From the NCBI GenBank assembly GCA_963989385.1, contig OZ022508.1:30340166-30404165 (forward strand): a DNA stretch of 64,000 nucleotides, given 5' to 3'. This stretch comes from Ctena decussata (taxonomy: Eukaryota; Mollusca; Bivalvia; Lucinida; Lucinidae). A model generated the notes under the pieces. The model was not told the DNA's origin, did not search any database, and was given only the letters and a program-made list of their open reading frames with translations. Below are positions 32,354-44,718 of this stretch, in pieces (the first letter of the stretch is position 1; the number at the start of each line of letters is the position of its first letter). A program made the position numbers and the translations under genes.

Positions 32354-35300
32354 TCAGATGCTTGAAATTTGGTATGTAGCATTGCCTAATGGTCCTCTAC
32401 CAAGTTTGTTCAAATGGTGGCCCCAGGGTCCAAAATGGCCCTGGGGCAGGGGGTCTTGGGTTCAAAACTAAAAATACTTAAAAATCTTCTCCAGAACTGC
32501 TGGGCTCAGATGCTTGAAATTTGGTATGTAGCATTGCCTAGTGGTCCTCTACCAAGTTTGTTCAAATGGTGGCCCCAAGGTCCAAAATGGCCCTGGGGCA
32601 GGGGGTCTTGGGTTCGAAACTAAAAAATACTTAAAAATCTTCTTCTACAGAACTACTTGGCTCAGATGCTTGAAATTTGGTATGTAGCATTGCCTAGTGC
32701 TCCTCTTCCTAATTTGTTCAAATGGTGGCCCCAGGGTCCAAAATGGCCCCGGGGTCAGGGAGTCCCAGGTTCGAACCATAGAAATAACAGAAAAATATTA
32801 AACAAGAGGACCATTGGTCCTGTAGCTCACCTGGGTCCATTCAGCCTCAGTACTCTAGGGTAAGTTACTCTAAGGCCATCGGTCAATTTGTTCTGGTGAA
32901 AAAGATTTTTAAAGGTTTTATTATTAAACCATATATGGGCATGGAGGACATGTTGGTCATGTGACCTGGACGTTTGAAAAAATTTTCATTCCCTTAACCC
33001 CCTGGAGGCTCTATATGAAATTTGGTTTCAAAATTGGCCCAGGGGCTTTTGAGGAGATGGTTTGATATTGTCAAAATGACAGAGTTCTGGGTCAAAAGTC
33101 AAAGAATGACCTTGACCTCTTGTACTCATGAATCTTCATGTACTCATTAAGATGACTGTAGATACCAATTTTTAGGCATAAATCTTCAAAACTTTCCATG
33201 AAATCTTATGTTCTAGCATTTTCCCACATTTGACCTTGCACTAAAATAGTCAAGGTTAACCCAAGGTCATTATTTTGAACAATCTTGATAGTACTGGAGT
33301 TCCCAATGTTACATACCAAGCTTCAAGGCCATTGGTCAATTGGTTCTGGAGAAGAAGATTTTTAAAGGTTTTTACCATATATGGTTCTGGCGGCCATGTT
33401 GGTCATGTGACGTGGACTGTTTGAATAAATTTTCATTCCCTCAATTTCATTACAACTGGCCCATTTTTTTAGGGGATTGTTTGATTATGTCAAAATATGA
33501 GAGTTCTGGGTCAAAGGTCAAAGAATGACCTTGACCTCTTGTACTCATAAATCTTCATGTACTCATTAAGATAACTGTATATACCAATTCTTAGGCATAT
33601 CTCTTCAAAACTTTCCATGAAATCTTATGTTCTAGCATTTTCCTATATTTGACCTTGCCGTAAAAAAGATCAAGGTCAACCCATGGTCATAATTTGAACA
33701 ATCTTGATAGTACTCGAGTACCCAATGTTACATACCAAGTTTCAAGGCCATCGGTCAATTGGTTCTTGAGAAGAAGATTTTTTAAAGGTTTTTACCATAT
33801 ATGGGCGTGGCGGCCGTGTTGGTCATGTGACCTGGACTGTATGAATAAGTTTTTGTTCCCTCAACTCCTGGAGGCTGTATATGAAATTTGGTTTCAATTG
33901 GCCCAGGGGCTTTTGAGGAGATTGTTTGGAATTGTCAAAATATGGGAGTTGTAGGTCAAAGGTCAAAGAATGACCTTGACCTCTTGTACTCATAAATCTT
34001 CATGTACTCATTATGATGACTGTAGATACCAATTTTTAGCCCAAAATCTTCAACAGTTTCCAAGATATCTTATGTTCTAGCATTTTGCCATATAAAAGCA
34101 CAAGCAAGCAAATTTGACCTTACCGTAAAAAAGGTCAAGGTCAACCCAAGGTCATAATTTGAACAATCTTGGTAGTACTCGCGTACCCGATGCTACATAC
34201 CAAGTTTCAAGGCCATCGGCCTACTGGTTCTGGAGAAGAAGATTTTTTTAGGTTTTTACCATATATGGGCATGGCGGCCATGTTGGTCATGTGACCCGGA
34301 CCGTTTGAACAACTTTTTGTTCCTAAGGTCCCAGAAGGCTCTATATGAAATTTGGCTACAATCGGCCCAGCGGTTTCAGAGGAGAAGTCGTTTGAAATTG
34401 TGGACGGACGGACGAAGGACGGACGGACGGACGACGACGGACGACAGAGCCTGACCATTCTATAAGCTCCCCTGGAGCCTCTGGCTCAGGTGAGCTAAAA
34501 ATCTTCTCCTTCAGAACCGCAAGGCTTAGATGCTTAAAATTTGGTATGTAGCATTGACTAATAGTCCTTTACCAAGTTTGTTTAAATGGTGGCCCCAGGG
34601 TCAAAATGGCCCCTTGGCATGGAGTCCAATGTTTGAACCATAGAAATGCAAAGAAAAATATTCAAAAGTCTTTTTCTTCAGAACCGCAAGGCTTAAATGC
34701 TTGAAATTTGGTATGATGCATTGCCTAGTGGTCCTCTACCAAGTTTATTCAAATTTTGGCCCCAGGGTCCAAAATGGCCTCGCGGCAGGGAGTCCTAGGT
34801 TTGAACCATAGAAATACATAGAAAAATATTCAAAAATCTTTTACTTCAGAACTACTTGGCTCAGATGCTTGAAATTTAGTATGTAGCTTTGCCTAGTAGT
34901 CTTTTACCAAGTTTGTTTAAATGATGACCCCTGGGTCTAAAATGGCCCGCCCTAGGGGGTCCTAGGTTTGAACCATAGAAAAACATAGAAAAATATTCAA
35001 AAATCTTCTTCTTCAGAATCACATGGCTCAGATGCTTGAAAATTGGTATGATGCATTGCCTTGTAGTCCTTTATCAAGTTCACAAATGATGGCCCCAGGG
35101 TCCAAAATGGCCCTGCGGCAGGGAGTCCTGAGTTTGAACCATAGAAATACATATAGGAAACTATTCAAAAATCTTCTTGTTCCAAACCACTTGGCTCAGA
35201 TGTTTGAAATTTGGTATGATGCATTGCCTGGTGGACTCCTGCAAAGTTTGTGTAAATGGTGGCCCTGGGATCCAAAATGCCTCTGGGGCAGGGAGTCTTG

Positions 35301-35784
35301 GGTTCGAAATCAAAATATACTTAAAAATCTTCTTCTCCAGAACCCCTTAGTGCAGATGCTTGGAATTTGGAATGATGCATTGCCTAGTGGTCCCTTACAA
35401 AGTTTGTTCAAATGACGGTGCCAGGGTAAAAAATGGCCCCACCCCAGGGGGTCCAGGGTTTGAACCATAGAAATGCGTAGAAAAATATTAGAAAATCTTC
35501 TTCTTCAGTACCACTTGGCTCAGAGGCTTGAATTTTAGCTTCTATCATTACCTAGTGGTCCTTTATCAAGATTATTCAAATGATGGCCCCAGGGTCCATA
35601 ATGGCCTGGCCCAAGGGGTCCAGGGTTTGAACCATAGCAATACATAGAGAAATATTCAAAAATCTTCTTCTTCAGAACTATTTGGAAATGGTTGCAAACT
35701 ATCAGGTTTGTTCAAACTATGACCCTAGTTTGACCTTAAACCTTTTAGCGCAGGTGAGCGATTCAGGGCCTCTTGGCCCTCTTG
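31921..35784 (+). mobile_element. Pearl/HINE-like element, plus orientation (type B2)
   Basis: It starts AGCTCACCTGAGCCTTTAGG...GTGAGCT hairpin, then gtcgtgcgtcgtccgtcgtg. Tandem units of about 155 bp follow (cagatgcttgaaatttggta; ggccccagggtccaaaatgg). It ends AGGGCCTCTTGGCCCT plus CTTG. The array is split by the nested element 32803-34496. In-frame runs here are artefacts of the array. Confidence 0.78.
32803..34496 (-). mobile_element. Nested pearl/HINE-like element, minus orientation (type B3)
   Basis: It begins CAAG plus AGGACCATTGGTCCT and TAGCTCACCTGGG. Units of about 420-465 bp follow (aaggccatcggtcaatt; ggccatgttggtcatgtgac; gaatgaccttgacctcttg). It ends ggacggacgg low-complexity, then CCTCTGGCTCAGGTGAGCT. 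Removing it joins aaaaatattaa to aaaatcttctcc, restoring the outer unit. Confidence 0.8.
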
Positions 35785-36548
35785 TTGTTGTGTTGCAGCT
35801 CAAACAGACTTGATAGACTTGATCAAAGATGGAATTGTCAATTCAGGCATGCTTTCTTACATATATCCTTTTTCTTAACAAGTCACACAGAATCTCGCTA
35901 ATATTTGATCAGCTGATGATCAAACAGAATAACAACTGAGAATTGCTTTGTCGCAAACTATATAGTACATTATTCTCAAACCAAAAATTAATAAAGAACC
36001 AAACAGCACAGTGCGAATCAGCCTGCATATTCTGATCTGAGTCTTTGCTGTTCACTTATCAGACTGCATAGGCTGATCTATATCTTTTCTGTTTGTAATT
36101 GCTGTAAGGTCCCTAAAACTGCACCTCTTAATGTGTATGGGTACACCTCCATGTTTTTCGACCATTTTTACAAAGGGAAATAACTTCTGTGGTCTCCTTT
36201 TTGCTTCTCTGGATGAAGAAGCCCTTCAAAAATAAGGTCTACTCTTTTAAGCAAAGCATATGCTCTTAGGGGAGCATATTTTTAAGTGCTCATAGTGAAG
36301 GGAGGCAAAAAGGGAAATAGTAGAGTTGCTTCACATGAAAACATACCTATTCACTTTAATTTAGCTCCCTCAGTGAGGAAGTTATTATGTCTGAATTACA
36401 ATAAAAAAATCGAAGAGGTGAAAACAAAAAAAATCGAAAAGGTGAAAACAGAGACAGCACTTTTACAAGTGACTATACTAGCACATATACTGATATGATA
36501 ACCCTACATACTCATATGAGGACAAACTGAAACACTCACAATACTATA

Positions 36549-36786
36549 TGAGCCGCGACACGACAAAATCAACAATGTGGTTGTGTGCCCAGCGCAGACT
36601 CAGATCAGCCTGGGCATCGGCCCAGTTTGACCAGACCTTTCTGTAAGTGCTAAAAGGGTAGCTTAGGGTCTAAGCTCCTTCCATGCAGACAGCGAAGACT
36701 CTAATCAGACTGGGCGGATGCCCAGGCTGATCTGAGTCTGCGCTGGGCGCACAGCCACATTGTTGGTTTTGTCGTGTCGCGGCTCA
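36549..36786. repeat. Foldback MITE family A, copy 8
   Basis: TGAGCCGCGACACGACAAAA to its complement TTTTGTCGTGTCGCGGCTCA, nearly perfect over about 100 bp per arm and bounded by TA. One of the youngest-looking copies. It abuts family D copy 3. Confidence 0.93.
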
Positions 36787-36993
36787 TATTTATTCAGCTG
36801 TAAAATGGGATTTTCCCCTCTCTAGAATGACCCCAAATATCTTATTCAGTCTTATAAAATTCTACTACAAGTTTGGTTTTCCCCTTCAAAACCAATCCCC
36901 AAAATCTAGATCCATCTTATCAGATGGATCTAGATTTTGGGATTGTTTTGGATGGGAAAAACTTCCATCCCTTGTAACTGAAGAAATATGGTA
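36787..36993. repeat. Foldback MITE family D, copy 3
   Basis: tttattcagctgtaaaatgg to taactgaagaaatatggta with the aaatctagatccatcttatc/gatggatctagatttt central hairpin. Confidence 0.85.
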
Positions 36994-37068
36994 CTAGTAC
37001 TTTAAACACCAAATACTCTCACAATATAAGGACCCTAAATACAGAGACAGCTACACCTGTGTAATTCA

Positions 37069-37271
37069 TTAATTTATTCAGCTATAAGGCGGGGTGGTTC
37101 CCCCTCGAAAATGACCCCAGCTATGTAAATTAGTCATAGAAACTCTGCTACAAATTTTTTTCTCTTTAAAAATCCCAAAAAGCTAGATCCATCTCAAGAT
37201 GGATCTAGATTTTTTGGCTTATTTTGGAGGGTTGGAGGAGAAAAAGCCTCGTCTTAAAGCTGAACAAATAC
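37069..37271. repeat. Foldback MITE family D, copy 4
   Basis: ttaatttattcagctataag to agctgaacaaatacagaatt; the core gctagatccatctcaagatg/gatctagattt is intact. Confidence 0.8.
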
Positions 37272-37587
37272 AGAATTACCTAGATCAGATTCTTAGGCCT
37301 TGAAAATATAGGAGAAAGTTTCTTAAAATTTTCATGAGACTTTTTGGTCAGATACTTCTCCCTTCAAGGTCTCCCATTGCCCAAGCTTCCACTTGGTTGG
37401 CCCTTTAGATCAAGATCTGCACAATTTACTGTTCAATCAGCGTTTCTTTCCGATATATCACTGGATAATGGAATCAACTTGTTCAAGTTTCAGGATAATT
37501 CATATGGTTAAGTCTTTTTTTTTCTGCTTATTAGGCATTATGGGCATAAAACTGCTGTCTGAATTGCAAACTGTGCAAACTGTCTGA
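37272..37587. other. Gene-free intergenic sequence
   Basis: No gene or structured repeat recognised. Confidence 0.4.
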
Positions 37588-37659
37588 GCCCAGTTGTTCA
37601 AAGCATTGCTAGCTCAACAATATTGTTAGTCAAGGATTCTTTAAATCTTGTAGTACAAA

Positions 37660-38310
37660 CTAGAAATGTGTCTATAGTGCACAGATGCCCCCACCAAGTG
37701 CTTTGAGTAAGATGGCAACTTCATTAAGGTACTGGCACTTATAGGATAACTAGGTTCATAGAGGCAGACTTGTATAATATATACAATAAGCTCGACATTT
37801 GATACATGACATCAGCTTGTAGCCATTTATATAGTTTCAGAGTCGCTGTATGGCCAAAATAGAAATTATTGTGTATTACAGAATCTGGTTATAAACAAAG
37901 TTAGTAGACTCAGATATATGGATATCATGACCTGATTCTTGTAAATTCCTGTTGTAATTATAAATTCTCATACAAAATTTCAAGTTGCTACAATAATCTA
38001 CCTCTTATAAAAATCTTAACCTTGCAAAAATTAGCCTAAATCCAAAGTCAGTGGACAGTATCATAAGGCTCATCATGACCTGATTCTTGTATATTCCTGT
38101 TGTTCTTATAGATATTAATCCTCATACAAAATTTCAAGTTGCGACAATAATAGAAACCTAAAATCTACCGCTTACAAAAATCTTAACCTGAGACTAACAG
38201 GATCACATACGTATGGGCATACGTACAGATGGACCTACGTATGTAATAACACACACACGTATGCACAACCTAACACTATATGCCCCAGCATCATATGATA
38301 AGGGAGCATA
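37660..38310 (-). mobile_element. Helitron-like element, minus orientation (truncated copy)
   Basis: On the minus strand it starts TATGCTCCCTTATC...GGGGCATATAGTG and ends TGTGCACTATAGACACA-TTTCTAG followed by TTT. Its last ~100 bp match the end of 28385-30790 (ggcactt.taggataactagg). It has only about two internal units. Confidence 0.75.
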
Positions 38311-38332
38311 ATAAAATCAAGTGTGCTGATGT

Positions 38333-38400
38333 TTTTTTGCTGAAAAAATGTGAGGAGCTTTTGCAATGTAGCTCCTCACATTTTTTTTCAGCAAAAAATG
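38333..38400. repeat. Perfect-stem hairpin
   Basis: ttttttgctgaaaaaatgtg-aggagct pairs with agctcct-cacattttttttcagcaaaaa. The same motif appears near 18318 and 38590, so it belongs to another MITE family whose ends carry gcccagttgtt. Confidence 0.75.
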
Positions 38401-38765
38401 GTAGTGTTTTTGCATCCGAAGCATTTGACAATTTAAAGCCTCGTTAGTTTAAAGTATTGTAAGTTTTGAACAACCAGGCCATGAATGATTGCTTTTTTAA
38501 GGTCTAGGCCCAGTTGTTAAAAACTAATGACATTGATAGTTTAAAATGCATTGTTTGCAAAAACACTGCTATATACTGCAAAAATACTGCCATTTTTTTG
38601 CCAAAAACATGTGAGGAGCTTTTGCACTGCAAAAAGTATTAGCACCAGACCTGTTTACTCTCAGACTTCGTCATGTGTAGTCAGGAAGGCAGCTAAGCGT
38701 ATTTTGCAGTACTTATGTGTAGTCCAAGCATGTGGTAATTGGATGGGGGTGGGGTGTTGATTTGA

Positions 38766-38790
38766 GGGGGGGGGGGGGGGGGGGGGGGGG
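38766..38790. repeat. Poly-G homopolymer tract
   Basis: An uninterrupted G-run of about 25 bases after ttgatttga. Confidence 0.9.
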
Positions 38791-38843
38791 TTGCGTGGAG
38801 AGTAGGGGCTATTTTGATTTTTTTCCAAAAAAAAAAATGGCAT

Positions 38844-39799
38844 AGTGGTTTCTAGCCTAGTCTGTAAATCAGTCTTTTATAGGTATGGGTAAAGCAGAAA
38901 TGAGGAAAAGAGCTGACGATGGCAACTGATTCATCTTTGGCAAGATCCTACCTTTTGTCCACTTATTAAGCCCTTTTGGCTTGTTCCTAATAGACAGCAG
39001 CGAAATGTTTAAACATACCTCAATAATCTCTGTCAGTAGATGATTTTACCTTCACAGGATAAATTTTACATCTGTAATCTGTTAATTGTTTGATCAACTT
39101 TTGATCGCAAAAAAAAACATGACAATACAGTGTAGCTGACAAAAACAGTTACCTATGAAGATATAAAATCAATAGACCATGACTAATATTGCTATTGTTT
39201 AACTTATCTTGATGGTTGTTGACTGCCAGTTGCAGCCTGACATGATTTGATTGTTTGTTCACGCTGAAATGCACTGCTGAACCGGTAGTAATCTGTGTTG
39301 AATAGACGCTTTAATTAGGGACCAAAACGTCCAAATATGGTCCAAATGACAGGAAAAGGACTGAAAAACTGGATTGGCAATCTTGCGTAGTTTCAGATGG
39401 TCAAAACGTAGAGCGTATTTTTAAGCCAAATAGCGTAGAAAATACGCCAAAATCGTAGTTGTAAACAGGTCTGTAGCACACTCAATTTTATGAGTATTAG
39501 AAGAATTAATGGATGACTTTGTTAAGCTGATGATGCTTTAAACAACTGGACCCTGTACAATAAGCATCCTGCCATTCTGTCCCATAGTTACAGTTCACAG
39601 TAAGACACAAATATCTTGTATATTATTTTGCACTCAACTAAAGTTTAATATCAAATTGACTAAAAAACAACAATAAACAACAGGAATAACATTATTATAC
39701 AATGCATATAAAACATATCAAAAGATTATTAAATATATCACATGGTATCAAATAAATAAACATGCTTACAGAAAGAACAAACCAACAATCTAATATTTA
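38844..39799. other. Gene-free intergenic sequence
   Basis: AT-rich, with no supported gene or RNA. Confidence 0.4.
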
Positions 39800-40004
39800 C
39801 AGAGCTTTATATAAAAGGGGGTATTTAGAGATAATTAGGGATAATTTTTGTTAATTCTACTAAAAAACGTATGTTGTGACCCGTCATCTGAACCATTTCA
39901 ACGAGACGGTTCAGATGAGGGGTCACAACATATGGTTTCAATGAGAAATAAAAAAAAATTATCCCTAAGTGATCATCAAATACCCCCTCTTATCTAAAGC
40001 TCTG
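39800..40004. repeat. Foldback MITE family C, copy 6, with TA duplication
   Basis: CAGAGCTTTATATAAAAG to CTTATCTAAAGCTCTG with a gaccatttcaacgagacggt core; TA on each side (39798-39799, 40005-40006). Confidence 0.88.
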
Positions 40005-40079
40005 TATTTATCATATTTCTTCTCATAAAAGCCCCCTCTCAAATAAATGCCACTCTCTTTTTCTTATCTAGGGCTCTGA

Positions 40080-40200
40080 GTCTGACCAAGGTCTTCACTG
40101 TTTGCTATTCCATCTGCATCATTTGGGTGCATTTCTGCATTGTAAATCAAACTGTTTTATTTTTAGGACGGTTACGGCAATTGTTTGCAAACACTGCAGA
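40080..40200. repeat. Hairpin repeat family F, partial copy
   Basis: tctgaccaaggtcttcactg-tttgc plus catctgcatcatttgggtgc and gcattgtaaatcaaactg, matching 22703-22880; the left arm is missing. Confidence 0.5.
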
Positions 40201-41030
40201 ATCTTATCGGACTGCTCCAAATAAGTACTGTGATTTGAGTGTTTCATTTTTTCTGAGTAACAGTTTTTCAAGTATTTAAGAGTGAATATACTATTGGTAT
40301 TTAATAGTATCATATCATAATTATTAGTGGCATAATTGCAGAGATCTTATAGTTTAAACAATATTTTATTCAATGAATAACTACAAATGTAATAACATAA
40401 TAAACATACAGCGGGATTAGATAACAGAGATCTTCATACAGCAGATTTCCTCTAATACCCCACTTACTCCACTCTTCTGGGCATTGCAATTTACTGTTCC
40501 TAAAATGGCAATCTTGAAACAAAATTTGGGCTTGATGGTCTAAATCCCAAGATGGATACTTTAAACAAATTTTCAAGTGTGTGACCTTGACTTTAGGTCA
40601 GCAGCAGACTCCAGATAATGTTAAGAAATATACTAAATATGTTTAAAGCTCCAGTCAAGTATAGTTAAAGTTGAAGCAACAGGTAACCCATGGGCCTGAC
40701 CCAGATGCTTAGCAATACCATATTAAAGGTAATGCTATAGAGACATGTACTTACAGAGGCATCAATAAGATTCAACACCAAACTCTGTCATAATGAAAAT
40801 GCATACATTCTAATTACTGACCCTTAACCCACTCCAAGGGCCTGAGCCAAATACATTTATGAAAAGAATTTTATGTGTGGGTAATCAAAACAGTTTATCT
40901 CGAAAATTGGACATTAAAGTTGACGAATGGCCGGACAAACAAATGAATAAACTAATGAATGGGCAGAATGACAAAAACTTTATACCCACTGACATACTTC
41001 ATATGCAGGGGGTATAAACACGATGAGACG
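40201..41030. other. Gene-free intergenic sequence
   Basis: No gene recognised. The stretch at about 40370-40990 has simple diverged sequence with gacttgacc-like words but no clear array. Confidence 0.4.
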
Positions 41031-41686
41031 TCCCCCAAAACAGCTTTGAGAATGGGGTATTACTCCGTAAGATCTTCTTCCCCCAAAACAGCTTTAAGAA
41101 TGGGGTATTACTCCGTAAGATCTTCTTCCCCCAAAACAGCTTTGAGAATGGGTTAATACTCCGTAAGATCTTCTTCCCCCAAAACAGCTTTGAGAATGGG
41201 GTATTACTCCGTAAGATCTTCTTCCCCCAAAACAGCTTTGAGAATGGGTTAATACTCCGTAAGATCTTCTTCCCCCAAAACAGCTTTGAGAATGGGGTAT
41301 TACTCCGTAAGATCTTCTTCCCCCAAAACAGCTTTGAGAATGGAGTATTACTCCGTAAGATCTTCTTCCCCCAAAACAGCTTTGAGAATGGGGTATTACT
41401 CCGTAAGATCTTCTTCCCCCAAAACAGCTTTGAGAATGGGGTAATACTCCGTAAGATCTTCTTCCCCCAAAACAGCTTTGAGAATGGGTTAATACTCCGT
41501 AAGATCTTCTTCCCCCAAAACAGCTTTGAGAATGGGGTATTACTCCGTAAGATCTTCTTCCCCCAAAACAGCTTTGAGAATGGGTTAATACTCCGTAAGA
41601 TCTTCTTCCCCCAAAACAGCTTTGAGAATGGGGTAATACTCCATAAGATCTTTGTCCCCCAAAACAGCTTTGATCATGGGGTATTA
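41031..41686. repeat. Minisatellite, 48-bp unit, about 13.7 copies
   Basis: The unit reads aagatcttcttcccccaaaa-cagctttgagaatggggtat-tactccgt. Copies are nearly identical; a recurring variant has gggttaatac instead of ggggtattac. Length is a multiple of three, giving a 16-residue periodic reading frame broken by TAA in the variant. Confidence 0.95.
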
Positions 41687-41816
41687 CATGTACATGTACT
41701 CTATCTGGAAAAGCATGTCCAAAGTTCTGTTTCCCAGGCTGTTACTCTATTTATCTGTGGATAAAGCAGAAACCCAATATAAGCCATGACATAAGAAAAT
41801 CTGCCTTATCGTTTGT

Positions 41817-42014
41817 GTACCATCTTTATTTGGCTGTAAAATGGGTGGAGGGGGCTTCCCCCTTTAGATTGATCCCAATATCTAAAACAACTTGAGTACG
41901 GTAATTCTGCTATAAGATGGGTTTTTCCGTTCCAAACTAATAAAATGGATCTAGATTTTAGGTATTGTTCTGGAAGAGAAAAAAACAAATCTTCTAAGCA
42001 ATAAAATATGGTAC
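41817..42014. repeat. Foldback MITE family D, copy 5
   Basis: gtaccatctttatttggctg to agcaataaaatatggtac. The centre is partly deleted (aaactaataaaatggatctag). Confidence 0.7.
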
Positions 42015-42167
42015 ACAGAAAAGACTCAGATCAGCCTGCATATTCATGCAGTCTTACCACTCTGATCAGACTGCATGGATGCAGGCAGTTCTGAGTCTTC
42101 ACTGTTTCAGTCTGTCTCGACATACGATAAGGCTCCATTTATGATATTATTACTTTAAATATTTGTA

Positions 42168-42377
42168 ATTAACTCTTTAAGCACCAAAAAGCAGACAACA
42201 AAATTTACGTCTGCAAAAATTTTAAAAATGCCTTGTTCAAGACCTTTCATATCGAATTCAAAGACTAGAGGGCAAACAGTGTAGATCTAGATGAGGCGGC
42301 CCATTATGAGCCGCCCCATCAGGATCTACGCTGTTTGCAAATTCTGCTAATTTTGTCACCGGTACCTAAAGAGTTAA
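42168..42377. repeat. Foldback MITE family E, copy 3
   Basis: Ends TTAACTCTTTAAGCACC and GGTACCTAAAGAGTTAAA. The central GAGGCGGCCCATTATGAGCC hairpin lies inside caaacagtgtagatc/gatctacgctgtttg. The best-preserved copy of this family. Confidence 0.85.
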
Positions 42378-42399
42378 ATATACATACCCTTACAAATTC

Positions 42400-42590
42400 T
42401 AAGTATTTGGACAGATTGGTCTGTGGAAACAGTGTAGACCCAGATCAAACTGCTAAGATCAGGATCTACATTGTTTGCCATTCTATCTTCATTTTTTGGA
42501 TGTACCTCTGCATCATAAAATCAAACTATACTTTTTTAGGACAATTACGGCAGTCAACTACTTTTGGTGTTTCAATTTTGAGATTCTTTC
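42400..42590. repeat. Hairpin repeat family F, copy 5
   Basis: ttctaagtatttggacagat, gaaacagtgtagacccagat and gatcaggatctacattgttt, with the usual 3' flank. Confidence 0.6.
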
Positions 42591-42732
42591 TGGTAATTAG
42601 CAACTGAAGATACATTATCACTAAGACAATCAGCACAGACCATGGATTCAGTTTCTTTCCATCTTACTGTCATCTTGACTGACTTCATACGATTAAGTTA
42701 AAGTGCACCCGATAATAAGTTCAGTTCAAACA

Positions 42733-42922
42733 ATATTTACTTGGCTATAAAACCGATTTTTTTTCCTTAAAACAATCCAAGACAGATCTAGAGTTTTTAA
42801 ATCGTTTTAGAAAAAAATAATCTTACTGCAGAATTTATTTGACTGATTTATCTATTTTGGCTCATTCTGGTTGTAGGGGGTGGGTGACAGAGAACCCAAT
42901 CTTACAGCCAAATAAATGATAT
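42733..42922. repeat. Foldback MITE family D, diverged copy 6
   Basis: tatttacttggctataaaac to cttacagccaaataaatgat; the core keeps cagatctagagttttt only. Confidence 0.6.
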
Positions 42923-43949
42923 ATTGTCAAAACAAAGCTACAGAAAGTCATGTCATACCATATATGAGCAGTTACAATTCAGAACACTCTGTATATCTGA
43001 CAAAGTCTTTGTCTATCAAATAGGTTACACAAGTGCTGAATTTACAAGACCTATACCTAGACAGACAAATATTCTTTTTGGGAATACCTGGGTGATAATG
43101 AAGATAAGCCCACTACTAAGGGAAAGGAATCTCTGTACAAATTTTACAGCATATTAATTAGACAACAAGCCCTTTAAAGAGAAACCAGATGGATGGAATT
43201 GTCAGATTCTATGCTGGTTATATTTGTGCTAAGGTATATGTTTAGTTGAGAAGGCATTTACTGAATCATAATGCTCTATTTATACATTTCCTTATCATGG
43301 AAACACATGTAAATCAAACATTTATCCCCAATTAATAAATCATCAGATTTCTAATCTAAAGATTTTATGTATAATTTTTGATGAGAAACATCTGAACTTT
43401 TACTTGTTCTTCAATATTATTATTATCAAACACTCCTCTTACTATGAGCACTGATCATTTCAACATAAGCATTCAACAAGGGCTATAAAATTTGCTGTCA
43501 TTAACTTTTGGTCTATGCTAATTGTCAAAGTGATAACATACCTTTTATTGAGGGCCCTAGTTCACTTCATACAAAACCCTCGGTACTAAGCTGACTAACA
43601 TATCTAGGTGGCCACTTTGATTTCTTTGGTTTTTCTGAAAATTCAGAAAGCATGGCAACTAAAGCAATGTTTGAGAACAGCTGAGTGCCACATAAATGTC
43701 ACTGTCCAGAGTGTAAATACATTCATCATTTGACGTCCCTATTATTCAGTGGATAACATTGTGTCATAAAAAAAATCATATGACCACACATGTAATAACA
43801 CTTTGGCGCATGCACGTAATGTCATTAACAATGTCCATGTCAACAATGCATTTTCTTATTGAAATAATATTCAGTTTGAAGGCGTTAAAATCCCATTGTA
43901 AAGGGTCATTGAAGGCATCAAAATCCCTTTGTAAAGAGTGATAAACAGA
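42923..43949. other. Gene-free intergenic sequence, downstream of FBXO30
   Basis: No gene recognised. A minus-strand AATAAA (tttatt at 43544-43549) is one candidate poly(A) signal for FBXO30, about 1.5 kb past its stop. The 3' end was not resolved. Confidence 0.35.
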
Positions 43950-44042
43950 ATCTTACACTCCTGGTCATTTCATATGAAATTTATGAAACGCGCCAAAGGC
44001 TCGTTTCATAAAATTCATATGAAATGACCACTCATGTAAGAT
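43950..44042. repeat. 93-bp palindrome
   Basis: ATCTTACACTCCTGGTCATT-TCATATGAAATTTATGAAACG pairs with CGTTTCATAAAATTCATATGA-AATGACCACTCATGTAAGAT. Confidence 0.85.
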
Positions 44043-44472
44043 CCTCTATATCTCAAGATGAGCCAAAATTTGTGGAAACAGTTCAGCCTTTTCTTAATAC
44101 CCCAAATTAGAAGTAGCTTTCATGGTTGAGAGCTGTGGAAAAAAAATCCTTCCTGAGGGCCACATATGGCAACACAAGGCTTGCAAAGTGATGCTGAACA
44201 GTTACCGTATCTCAATGAATGGATTTTTCTACCTGCACCTCACATCCATGATAAGTATTTTTCTTGCATACTGTACATTTCAATTAACATTTGATTTTAA
44301 ATGTAGAACTTCTTAAAAGTCATAATTTTGGCATATGACAGATTTGCATTTAATTCTAAAAGAAGCTGACACTTTCATCAACCAACATCCGCTTGTTTAG
44401 ATGTACATTAATGTATGGTGTGGCATAAACTGACGTCTGTGCAACCAATATCATTTTGATGACATACGTATC

Positions 44473-44718
44473 TGAGCCATGCCAACAAAACCAACAAAAT
44501 GGCATGTGTGCCCAGCGAAGATTCAGATCAGCCTGGGCATCCGCCCAGTCTGATCATCTGATCAGAGTCTTTACTGTGCACTTAAAGGGTAGCTCAGGGT
44601 CTAAGCTAGCTCCATGCGGACAGCGGAGACCCTGATCAGACTGGGCAGATGCCCAGGCTGATCTGAGTCTTCACTGGGCATACATTCCACTTTGTTGGTT
44701 TGGTCGTGTTGTGGCTCA
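44473..44718. repeat. Foldback MITE family A, copy 9
   Basis: TGAGCCATGCCAACAAAACC to GGTTTGGTCGTGTTGTGGCTCA; full length. It lies just 3' of the FBXO30 stop and so probably in its 3' UTR or downstream flank. Confidence 0.9.

Larger units (their letters stand above)
31654..35802. mobile_element. Family A foldback, copy 7, interrupted by a 3.9 kb nested element
   Basis: Left part 31654-31920 ends actttgttgttttt. The right end resumes at 35785 as ttgttgtgttgcagctca. The break is at the same internal place as in copy 5 (14539-16894). Confidence 0.85.

Noticed and set aside
32414..35415. Several 60-130-codon frames with MLEIWY/PKWPWG repeats
   Set aside because: They lie in the ~155-bp tandem arrays of a mobile element and repeat with the unit; no coding conservation is expected.
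40959..41156. Repeat protein frame (PKTALRMGYYSVR units)
   Set aside because: A consequence of the 48-bp minisatellite; a variant unit contains TAA, and nothing supports translation.
41031..41686. Possible CRISPR-like array
   Set aside because: Units are contiguous 48-bp tandem repeats without unique spacers, in a eukaryotic genome.
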